Assembly: GCA_963837165.1 (NCBI GenBank)
Contig: CAWIMD010000002.1
Coordinates: forward strand, 124,001-188,000
Direction of reading: 5' to 3'
Source: JAENWD01 sp963837165
GTDB lineage: Bacteria > Acidobacteriota > Vicinamibacteria > Vicinamibacterales > JAENWD01
DNA: 64,000 nt
Positions 52,090-59,636 of the stretch are shown here, piece after piece; position 1 is the stretch's first letter, and the number at the start of each line of letters is the position of its first letter. The translations under genes were made by a program, and so were the position numbers. Under the pieces are notes generated by a model. The model did no database searches. It was not told the origin of the DNA and saw only the letters and a list, made by a program, of their open reading frames with translations.

Positions 52090-52704
52090 ATGACGGCGCA
52101 GGGCGCCGGCGCCGACTGGCGCGCCTCCGACGACGCCACCCTCGTCCGACGTTCGCTCGAAGGCGCAGCCGAGGCCTCCGAGACCCTCGTGCGCCGGTTC
52201 GAGCGCCCGGTCTTCAACCTGATTGCCAGGCTCGTCCGCGACCCCACGACCGCCGAGGACCTGACGCAGGACACGTTCCTCAAGGTCTTCCGAGCCCTGG
52301 CCACATTCGATCCGCGCTACCGCCTCTCGAGCTGGATTTTCCGGATCGCGCACAATACGGCCATTGATTTCCTCCGGCAGCGCCGGCTGCTGGTCGCATC
52401 GCCGCCGCCCGACGCCGACGGCGACGATCAAGATCCTGTCGAGGCGCTGCCCGACCTCCGGCGGCCGAGCCCCGAACAGATCGTGCTCCGGGACGAGCAG
52501 GTGGCCACCGTGGATCGGGCCCTGGACGAGCTGCGTCCCGAATACCGCGCCGCCCTGGTGCTGCGATACCAGGAGGGCCTCGAATACCAGGAGATTGCCG
52601 AGGTCATGGCCCTGCCGCTCGGGACGGTCAAGACGTATCTGCACCGGGCCCGTCGCGAGCTGGCCCGGCGGCTCACCAGTGACGGCGGTGAAACCCGGCC
52701 ATGA
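52090..52704 (+). CDS. ECF-family RNA polymerase sigma factor (second)
   Basis: A 204-residue sigma factor: region 2 (VFNLIARLVRDPTTAEDLTQ to YRLSSWIFRIAHNTAIDFLR) and region 4 (LRPEYRAALVLRYQEGLEYQ to LGTVKTYLHRARRELARRL). ATG 52090 is in the family register; the frame extends upstream into the JAMM gene. The next genes encode two membrane proteins, the first of which may be its anti-sigma. Confidence 0.9.
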   Translation: MTAQGAGADWRASDDATLVRRSLEGAAEASETLVRRFERPVFNLIARLVRDPTTAEDLTQDTFLKVFRALATFDPRYRLSSWIFRIAHNTAIDFLRQRRLLVASPPPDADGDDQDPVEALPDLRRPSPEQIVLRDEQVATVDRALDELRPEYRAALVLRYQEGLEYQEIAEVMALPLGTVKTYLHRARRELARRLTSDGGETRP

Positions 52705-52726
52705 TGCGGGCCGTAAGGCTTGATGT

Positions 52727-53215
52727 GTGACGAGTCTGCCACCATTCCCCTCGGACGCCTGGGACGACCGGCTCGGCGCCCTGATCCGTGCGGTGCCCCG
52801 GCGAACGCCGTCGGCCGATTTTGGCGGACGCCTGCTGGCGGCCACGCGCCCGGCCTGGCCGGGCGTCGCCAACGGGTGGGTGCTGGCCGGCGCCCGATCG
52901 GAGCTCGTCGTCTCGGCTGGCGTGCTGATGGGGGCGGCAGCGTTGACCGTGGCACCGGTCATGCTCGTGGTGGCGGCCTTTGCGCTCAATACGGGCGCCG
53001 CCGTTCGCGGTCTCGCCCGCGCCTGCGTACTGCTCGTGGAATGGTTCAGCGCCGGGCTGTCGCTCTGGGACGTGATGGGGCGGATCGGGCATGTGACGGG
53101 GGCGGCGCTGGCCAGCCCCGCCGGCACGATGGTGCTGCTCGGCGGCGTGCTGACCGCGTCGCTCGCGGTGGCTGGATTGAGCCGGGTACTGCCCGGCAGA
53201 CCGGGAGACGTGTGA
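52727..53215 (+). CDS. Membrane protein, possible anti-sigma partner
   Basis: A 162-residue protein: a soluble start with DAWDDRLGALIRAVPRRTPS, then two to three hydrophobic segments (~57-90, ~127-150). No zinc-finger motif is seen. Position right after an ECF sigma gene and size suggest an anti-sigma factor, but this is context only. GTG start 22 bases after the sigma stop; shares one base with the next gene's ATG. Confidence 0.6.
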   Translation: MTSLPPFPSDAWDDRLGALIRAVPRRTPSADFGGRLLAATRPAWPGVANGWVLAGARSELVVSAGVLMGAAALTVAPVMLVVAAFALNTGAAVRGLARACVLLVEWFSAGLSLWDVMGRIGHVTGAALASPAGTMVLLGGVLTASLAVAGLSRVLPGRPGDV

Positions 53216-54600
53216 TGCGTGTCGTGATGCGTGCGGGGATGTTGCTGGCCGTCCTGCTGGCGCTCGGCGCCTGGCGCGGCCAGTCGAGCGCCGCGGCCGG
53301 CGGCGCGCCGGTGGATCCGGCGCTGCGCCAGCGGGTCGAGCGCCGCTTCGACGTGCTCCACATCCGCGGCGGCGTGGTCCTGAAGCCGCGCCGCAGCGCC
53401 GACGTGCAGTCGATCGAGATTCGCGACGGCGTCATCGCGCTCGACGGATCGGCGGCCTCGGGCGCGGAGCTCCGGCAGCGCATGCCGCAGGATGCCGATC
53501 TGCTGCTCGAGCTCTCGTACCTGCCGGCGGATACCCTGGCCTCGCTCGCGTCCGCGGCGCGGCCGCCCTCACAGCCGCTTCCCTCCGTCGCGCCGCCGCC
53601 CGCACCGCCCCGCGCCGCTCCCGGCGAGGAGGAATCACCCGCGCCCGCCGAACCGCAGGAGCCGGCCACCGGCCACGAAGAGCACTGGCGCCGGACGGCG
53701 GCAAAGGTCCACATCGGCGGCGATGTCACGGTCGCCGAGGACGAGCGGGTCACCGATCCGGTCGTTGCCGTGGGCGGCAGCGTCACCGTGCTCGGTCACG
53801 TGGACGACGACGTCGTGGCGGTCGGCGGCAGCGTGCACCTCGGTCCCAAGGCGGTGGTGCTCGGGGACGTGACCACGATCGGCGGGCGGGTCGACCAGGA
53901 GCCCGGCAGCAGCATCCGCGGGCGCGTGAACGAAGTGCGGTTCGGCCCCCCGCACTTTGACTTCCACCCGCACAGCATCTTCGGCCCTCTTGGCGGCATG
54001 AACCTCTTCTCGGGCTGGTTCCGCCTGGTCGGCACGCTGCTCAGGCTCGGGATCGTGCTGCTGCTCGCGATGGTGATTCTCCTGATCGCGGAGCGGCCGG
54101 TGGAGCGCATCGGCGATCGCGCCGGCCGCGAGCCGTGGTTGAGCGGCTTTACGGGGCTGCTGGCGCAGCTGCTCTTCGTGCCCGTGCTGGTGCTGACGGT
54201 GGTGGTGCTCGCCGTCTCGATCATCGGCATCCCGCTGCTCGTCCTGGTGCCGTTCGGCGTCATCGCCTTCCTGCTTGCGGTGCTGGTCGGCTTCACCGGC
54301 GTGGCGCTGCGCGTGGGGCGGTGGGCCGTGGGGCCTGGCCGGCAGCCGCTCGTCGCCGTGGCCGTCGGCGTCGTTCTCGTGGCCGCGGTAGGTCTGCTCG
54401 CCCGGGGGCTGGCGCTGCTGCCGGTGCCGCTCTGGCCGATCACCTGGATCGTCGGCCTGACCGGGTTCTTCGTGGAATACGTGGTGTGGACGGTGGGGCT
54501 CGGCGCCGCGCTGCTCACGCGGTTCGGCACGCGGGGAAGCCCGTACGGGCCGGCGGTCTATCCGCCCCCGATTCCGGTTGGCGGCCCGACGGAGGCGTGA
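53215..54600 (+). CDS. Bactofilin-like polymer-forming domain with membrane region
   Basis: A 461-residue protein: signal sequence (about 1-25), a Pro/Ala-rich linker (~115-150), a beta-helical polymer-forming segment (~160-235: VHIGGDVTVAEDERVTDPVV, VAVGGSVTVLGHVDDDV, GSVHLGPKAVVLGDV) and then four or five membrane helices. Beta-helix plus membrane domain of this order is common in predicted envelope-stress proteins. Controlled probably by the ECF sigma two genes upstream. ATG 53215 overlaps the upstream stop. Confidence 0.75.
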   Translation: MRVVMRAGMLLAVLLALGAWRGQSSAAAGGAPVDPALRQRVERRFDVLHIRGGVVLKPRRSADVQSIEIRDGVIALDGSAASGAELRQRMPQDADLLLELSYLPADTLASLASAARPPSQPLPSVAPPPAPPRAAPGEEESPAPAEPQEPATGHEEHWRRTAAKVHIGGDVTVAEDERVTDPVVAVGGSVTVLGHVDDDVVAVGGSVHLGPKAVVLGDVTTIGGRVDQEPGSSIRGRVNEVRFGPPHFDFHPHSIFGPLGGMNLFSGWFRLVGTLLRLGIVLLLAMVILLIAERPVERIGDRAGREPWLSGFTGLLAQLLFVPVLVLTVVVLAVSIIGIPLLVLVPFGVIAFLLAVLVGFTGVALRVGRWAVGPGRQPLVAVAVGVVLVAAVGLLARGLALLPVPLWPITWIVGLTGFFVEYVVWTVGLGAALLTRFGTRGSPYGPAVYPPPIPVGGPTEA

Positions 54601-54612
54601 GGCAGCCGAAGG

Positions 54613-55236
54613 TCAGGCGTCGCCCGGATCGCCGTCTTCGCCGCGCATGACGCGTTCGAGGCAGCTCGGACAGATGCCGTGGCTGAATTGCACGTCGGAG
54701 TGCTCGGCCACGTACGTCTCGACCTGGCTCCAGTAGTTCCGATCGTCCCGGATGCGCTTGCAGTAGGCGCAGATGGGCAGCAGACCCTGGAGACGGTGTA
54801 CGTTGCCGAGCGCCGTCTCCAGCTCCGCCACGCGATCGGCCAGCCGCTCCTGCAGCGAGACCACGCGGCTGGCCACCTGGAGTCGCACCTCGAGCTCGCC
54901 CCAATCCACCGGCTTGACGAGGTAGTCGTCGGCGCCGGCCCCGAGGCCCTCGATGACGTCTTCCTGGCGGTTGCGGCTCGTGAGCAGGATCAGATACGGC
55001 TGGATGGAGAAGCTGGCCGCGCGCACGGCGCGGCAGACGGCCGGGCCGTCCATGTTCGGCATGACCCAGTCGAGCACCGCGATGCGCGGTGCGCCGGGCG
55101 CCTGGAGGGCGCGCCACGCCTCCTCCCCGTTGGTGCAGCTGACCGAAGCGTAGCCCCACGCCGCCAGCGAATGCTCCAGGAGGCGCCTGGAGACGGGCTC
55201 ATCTTCCGCGATGACGACGCGCAGCGGGTCAGGCAC
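54613..55236 (-). CDS. Response regulator with C-terminal four-Cys domain
   Basis: A 207-residue protein: receiver domain (~1-120) with acidic pocket VVIAEDEP, phospho-acceptor Asp in VLDWVMPNMDG, Thr/Ser in LLTSRN and Lys in YLVKPVDWG, a coiled coil (LQERLADRVAELETAL), then a C-terminal module LPICAYCKRIRDDRNYW...FSHGICPSCLE. The CxxC...CxxC arrangement suggests a zinc or haem/thiol site; it is a recurrent output module without assigned function. No DNA-binding domain and no adjacent kinase. Confidence 0.82.
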   Translation of the reverse strand: MPDPLRVVIAEDEPVSRRLLEHSLAAWGYASVSCTNGEEAWRALQAPGAPRIAVLDWVMPNMDGPAVCRAVRAASFSIQPYLILLTSRNRQEDVIEGLGAGADDYLVKPVDWGELEVRLQVASRVVSLQERLADRVAELETALGNVHRLQGLLPICAYCKRIRDDRNYWSQVETYVAEHSDVQFSHGICPSCLERVMRGEDGDPGDA

Positions 55237-55707
55237 TCAGAAGTCGCTCTGGTCCCTCAACCCGGCCTTGACCTGCACGCTCGTGTTGCCCGCGGCCACG
55301 ACCTTGTTGTTGCGCTTCAGCCGCAACACGATCCGGTAGTTGCCGGCCGTGTTGTAGACGTGCGACGTGGTCCACCGCCGCTGGATGTCGGAGGTCCCCG
55401 CCTGGAACGGCTCGCATCCGGCACTCGACTCGGACCGGGTCTCGTCGCCCCATTCCCACTCGACGCTCGGGCAGTAGTACTCGTCGGTCTGGTTCGATCC
55501 CCCCTTGAGTTCCGCGGTCACGACCACCCGCGAGGGTGAGAACGAGATCGTCGGGTTCGCCTTCAGGCTCAGCGAGGCGCGCTTGTCCTTCGCGTCCTTG
55601 TCGCCCTGATCCTGCGCCCGCACCGTGAGGGCCCCGAGCACGAGGCAGAGGGCCGCCATCAGGGACACGTGCCGGAGGCGAAACGCGCGTTCGGTCGTCG
55701 AGAGCAT
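55237..55707 (-). CDS. Secreted PKD-like domain protein
   Basis: A 156-residue exported protein: signal peptide (about 1-31, ending TVRA), a charged linker (DQGDKDAKDKR) and one PKD/Ig-like beta domain (SVEWEWGDETRSES, TTSHVYNTAGNYRIVLRLKR). PKD domains mediate carbohydrate or protein binding on the cell surface. Directly abuts the response-regulator start codon. Confidence 0.72.
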   Translation of the reverse strand: MLSTTERAFRLRHVSLMAALCLVLGALTVRAQDQGDKDAKDKRASLSLKANPTISFSPSRVVVTAELKGGSNQTDEYYCPSVEWEWGDETRSESSAGCEPFQAGTSDIQRRWTTSHVYNTAGNYRIVLRLKRNNKVVAAGNTSVQVKAGLRDQSDF

Positions 55708-55742
55708 GCGGACCTGCCTTCGGGGAGAAGAGGCGTGAGGTC

Positions 55743-55748
55743 ATTGTA
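55743..55748 (-). promoter_or_regulatory. -10 box TACAAT of the PKD/response-regulator unit
   Basis: TACAAT preceded by GG, 35 bases before the ATG at 55707; a GAAGGCAGG ribosome site follows. Confidence 0.5.
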
Positions 55749-55791
55749 CCGCGATTCCACGCCGCCGAGCCGGCCCCGGCCGCAGTTGGGC

Positions 55792-55797
55792 CATAAT
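55792..55797 (+). promoter_or_regulatory. -10 box CATAAT of pepA, leaderless
   Basis: CATAAT, eight bases before the ATG at 55806; predicted leader about one or two nucleotides. Confidence 0.5.
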
Positions 55798-55805
55798 CGT
55801 CCGCC

Positions 55806-57354
55806 ATGGATCGCACCGTTCCACATCCGCTGTCACTCGAGGTGGGCCCGCTTGGCGCGGTCCAGACGGACCTGCTCATCGTGCCCGTCTTCGAGGCCGA
55901 CGACTTTGCCGACGTGCCGGGACTCGACGCCGCCACCGGAGGGGAAGTCGGCCGCGCGTCCAAGAACCGCGAGTTCACCGGCAGGCCCTTCGAGGTGTTC
56001 CTCACTCCGGTGTCGCATCAGTGGCAGGCCAGGCGCGTGGCGCTCGTGGGGGCCGGGCCGCGCGCGGGATGGGTCGCCGACATCGCGCGGCGTGTCGCCA
56101 GCACCGGCGTGCTTGCGGCACGCCAGGGCCGGGCCCCCCGCGTCACCGTGCTCTTTCGGGGCGCGCCCGACCAGGCCGACCCTGCGCGCACCGCGGAGCG
56201 CCTGCTGCAGGCGCTCGCCGAGGGCGCCATTCTCGCCCTCCACGACACGGGGCGGCACAAGACCACGCCGTCGGACGTCGGGAAGGTCACCGACGTCCGC
56301 CTGCTCGCGCCGGAACTGCCGGCATCGGAGCGGGCAGGGGCCGCGGCCGCCGTGGCGCGCGGCCGGGTGCTGGGCGAGTGCACGAACCTGGCCCGGGACC
56401 TGGGCAACGAGCCGGCGAACCTGCTCACCCCGCGGCTGTTCGCCGAGCGCGCGCGCACGGCGACCGACGGCACGTCGCTGGTGGTGGAGGTCCTCGACGA
56501 GGAGCGCATCGCGGATCTCGGCATGGGGCTGCTGCTCGGCGTCGCGCGCGGCAGCGCCGAGCCGCCGCGCGTGATCGTCTGCCGCCACGAACCCCCCGGC
56601 GCGCCGGAGTCGCCCGTCCTCGGCCTCGTGGGCAAGGGCATCACCTTCGATACCGGCGGGATTCTCGATCAAGCCCGCCGACGGCATGGACCGCATGAAG
56701 GTGGACATGGCCGGCGGCGCGGCGGTCGTCGCGGCGCTGAAGGCCGTCGCGCTCCTCGGCGCGCCCATCCGGGTGGTGGGCGTCGTGCCCGTCAGTGAGA
56801 ACATGCCGGGCGGCCGCGCCGTGAAGCCCGGAGACGTGCTCACCTCGGCGTCCGGCAAGACGGTCGAGGTGATCAACACCGATGCGGAGGGACGTCTCGT
56901 GCTCGGTGACGGGCTGTGGTACGCGCGGCAGCTCGGCGCGACGCACCTGGTCGACGTGGCCACGCTCACCGGCGCGTGCGTGGTCGCCCTGGGCCGCGTC
57001 CACAGCGGCCTGTTCGGCCGGCCGGACGCCTTCGTCGAGGCAGCGCGCCTCGTCGGCAGCCGCACCGGCGATCGGCTCTGGCCGATGCCGTCCTGCGACG
57101 ATTACTTCGAGCAGCTGAAGAGCGAGACGGCGGACATGACCAACACCGGCGGACGGCCGGCGGGCGCGGTGACGGCCGCGGTGTTCCTCAAGCAGTTCGC
57201 CGCGGACGCGCCGTGGCTCCATCTCGACATCGCCGGGACGGCCTGGGCCGACGACCCTCGTCCGTGGCAGGTGAAGGGCGCGACGGGGGCAGCCGTCCGC
57301 CTGCTGGCGGAACTCGCCCTGGCGCCGGCGGCCTGGGCCGGGACGGGACGCTGA
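55806..57354 (+). CDS. pepA: Leucyl aminopeptidase (M17), frameshifted
   Basis: About 515 residues after correction; a cytosolic two-metal aminopeptidase. N-terminal macro-like domain, then GKGITFDTGGI (metal Lys and Asp), DRMKVDMAGGAA, and the signature EVINTDAEGRLVLGDGL. The frame breaks at 56661-56666, where the expected GGISIKPADGMDR reads GGILDQARR because of one extra base in ATTCTC. The downstream part resumes at GMDRMKVDM. Unlike the other four frameshifts this one is not in an AGTACC context. Confidence 0.92.
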
Positions 57355-57383
57355 ATCAGGACGCCTGCAGCTCGCCCGCGCGG

Positions 57384-57389
57384 TAGACT
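57384..57389 (+). promoter_or_regulatory. -10 box TAGACT, leaderless, for the small membrane protein
   Basis: TAGACT preceded by GG, nine bases before the GTG at 57399. Confidence 0.45.
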
Positions 57390-57398
57390 GGACGTACC

Positions 57399-57629
57399 GT
57401 GCAGCCGGCCTCGCCCATCATCGTCCGGGTCATCGGTCCGCCGACCGACGCGGTGACGCTCGGCGACGTCATCCTCCAGGCCCTCGGGTTGACGGGCGTC
57501 ATCACCCTGATCGCCCTCGTCCTGGGCCTCGTCCTCGGCGGACTCTTCATCCTGATCCGCATCCGCCGGCCCGACAACACCTTCAACGGCGAAACGAGCG
57601 GCGAGCTCTCGTTGCATCTCACGGACTGA
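57399..57629 (+). CDS. Small single-pass membrane protein
   Basis: A 76-residue protein with one strong hydrophobic helix (about 28-52, ALGLTGVITLIALVLGLVLG) flanked by a short N-terminal segment and a hydrophilic tail (RIRRPDNTFNGETSGEL). No family recognised; similar small proteins often modulate a membrane complex. GTG start fits the promoter just upstream. Convergent with the amidase across a long 8-bp repeat. Confidence 0.6.
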   Translation: MQPASPIIVRVIGPPTDAVTLGDVILQALGLTGVITLIALVLGLVLGGLFILIRIRRPDNTFNGETSGELSLHLTD

Positions 57630-57639
57630 GGAAGGAGCT

Positions 57640-57783
57640 GGGGATCCAGGGATCTGGGATCTGGGGATCTGGGGATCTGGGGATCTGGGGATCTGGGGAT
57701 CTGGGGATCTGGGGATTGGGGATCTGGGGATCTGGGGATCTGGGGATCTGGGGATCTGGGGATCTGGGGATGGCTCCCAGATC
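57640..57783. repeat. About 15 copies of GGGGATCT between convergent genes
   Basis: An almost perfect 8-bp tandem array (with one 7-bp and a few altered units) 10 bases after the small-protein stop and reaching the TAA of the amidase gene on the other strand. The G-rich strand has GGGG every eight bases, a strong G-quadruplex pattern. Confidence 0.92.
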
Positions 57784-57785
57784 CC

Positions 57786-59621
57786 TTACTTCGTCGCCGC
57801 CACCGTCCTGACGGCCTTCAGCGACTGCTGGTACCGGCGGACGCCCTGGAAAAGGGCCTCGGCGATCTTCTGCCGATACGCCGGAGTGTTCAGCAGCTTG
57901 CGCTCCTGCGCGTGGGTGACGAACGAGATCTCGGCCAGGATACTCGGCATGCCGGCGCCGATGAGCACGACGAACGGGGCCTGCTTGACGCCGAGATCGC
58001 GCACCTGCCGGCTCGCGGAGGCCCGCTTCACCATCTCGCGCTGCACCATCGTGGCGAAGTCGCGTGACTCGTCGAGCTTGTTGTTGAGCGTGATCGCCTT
58101 CACGATGTCGGGCAGGTCGTGCATCGCGTGACCCGACGCCGAGTTCTCGCGCGCCGCCACCTGCTCGGCGTCGGGGTTCGACGCGAAGTTCAGGAAGTAG
58201 GTCTCGATCCCGCCCGCTTTCGGATTGCGGCTCGCGTTGGCGTGGATCGACAGGAACAGGTCCGCGTTCTCGCGGTTGGCAATCGCGGTGCGTTCCTCGA
58301 GCGGGATGAACTCGTCGGTGCGCCGCGTCAGGACCACTTCCACGCCCGGCGTCGACGCCAGCAGCTTCTCGAGCCTCAGCGCCACGTCGAGCACGAGGTC
58401 CTTCTCGACGAGCCCGTGGCTCTGGGCCCCCGGGTCGTGGCCGCCATGCCCGGGGTCGATCACGATCCGCGAGATGCCGAGGCCCAGCTGCCGTGAGAGC
58501 GAGAAGCTGCCCCTGAGATTCTCGGATGGCGTCACGGGCACCGGGTCGGCCGGTGCCCGGCTCGGTGGAACCGTCCCCGCCGCGCGGCGCGCCGGCAGCG
58601 TGCTCGGCGCCGGGGAGCCGATCGTGGCGCCCGCCGCGACCGACTCCACGGGAGGGGCCGGCTTCACCGCCTCGCTCGTCGGGACTTCCTCGATGGCCGG
58701 CGGCGGGGCAGGGGCCGGGGCGTCGGCGGTCCGCGCCTCGAGGGCGTGGAGCACGTTGTCGGCAGTGCCGGCGGCCGACGCGGGGAGCACGGAGGCCGGG
58801 ACGGCCCCGGTGCGCGCCATGTCGACGACCACGCGGAACGGGTTGTAGAGCGTGAAGACGTTGTAGCGACCCGCGCCGTCGAGATCGAGCACGACCCGGG
58901 TGGCATCGCCGGGCCGGGGACCGAGCCGCACGCCCTTGACGACGCCGTCCTCGTAGGCCCGTGCGGCGGGGACGTCACCGGCAACGCCGGCGCCGTTCAG
59001 GTCCACGAACACGCGGTCCGGGCCGGCGATCCGGTCGTCGTGGTAGTCCACCTCGCGATCGAGCTCGATGGCAATCCGCACGACGTCGGGCAGATCGGTG
59101 CGCCGGATGGCGCGGACCTCGGCCAGTCCCCTCGCGGGCCCGGCAACCGTCGCAGCGGCCGGCGCCGCAGCGGGCGGCGGCGGGGCGGGATTCGAGACGG
59201 GCACCGGCCGGGCGGGCTCGCCGTCGAGCCTCAGGCGGGCGAGCGCGGGCCGGACCTGCCGCACGAGCGACGAGCTGGGATACTCCTTCATCATGCGCCT
59301 GAAGAGCCTCATGGCCATGATGCGATCGCCGTCGTCGCGGAAGCGCGCGTAGAGCGACGTCGAGAGCATGCCCGCCTGCCAGAGCGCGTTGTCGCTGTAG
59401 CCGCTGCGGGGGAAACGCGACACCAGGCTCAGGTAGTGCTCCATCACCCGCGAGACGTCCCGACGCGCGTCGGCCTCCGCCTGCCCCGAGTCGAGCGTCG
59501 TCCTGGCCGCCGCCTCGCGTGTCTGCGCGTACTCGTACATGCGTTTGGCCGTCGTCTGCGCCTCGAGCGGCGAAGCGAGAGCGACGAGGGTGACCACGGT
59601 CAGGGTGAGCATCTGGCGCAT
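57786..59621 (-). CDS. N-acetylmuramoyl-L-alanine amidase (AmiC-like)
   Basis: A 611-residue periplasmic enzyme that cuts peptide stems from peptidoglycan during daughter-cell separation. Signal peptide (1-21), an N-terminal TPR-like region (RMYEYAQTREAAARTTL), a Pro/Ala linker, an AMIN domain (~185-280: VRIAIELDREVDYHD), another linker, and a C-terminal Amidase_3 domain with IDPGHGGHDPGAQSHG (zinc His), SIHANAS and ILAEISFVTH. It precedes nothing on its strand except the repeat; ftsK is 15 bases upstream. Confidence 0.9.
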   Translation of the reverse strand: MRQMLTLTVVTLVALASPLEAQTTAKRMYEYAQTREAAARTTLDSGQAEADARRDVSRVMEHYLSLVSRFPRSGYSDNALWQAGMLSTSLYARFRDDGDRIMAMRLFRRMMKEYPSSSLVRQVRPALARLRLDGEPARPVPVSNPAPPPPAAAPAAATVAGPARGLAEVRAIRRTDLPDVVRIAIELDREVDYHDDRIAGPDRVFVDLNGAGVAGDVPAARAYEDGVVKGVRLGPRPGDATRVVLDLDGAGRYNVFTLYNPFRVVVDMARTGAVPASVLPASAAGTADNVLHALEARTADAPAPAPPPAIEEVPTSEAVKPAPPVESVAAGATIGSPAPSTLPARRAAGTVPPSRAPADPVPVTPSENLRGSFSLSRQLGLGISRIVIDPGHGGHDPGAQSHGLVEKDLVLDVALRLEKLLASTPGVEVVLTRRTDEFIPLEERTAIANRENADLFLSIHANASRNPKAGGIETYFLNFASNPDAEQVAARENSASGHAMHDLPDIVKAITLNNKLDESRDFATMVQREMVKRASASRQVRDLGVKQAPFVVLIGAGMPSILAEISFVTHAQERKLLNTPAYRQKIAEALFQGVRRYQQSLKAVRTVAATK

Positions 59622-59636
59622 GACTTGGCCTCGGGA

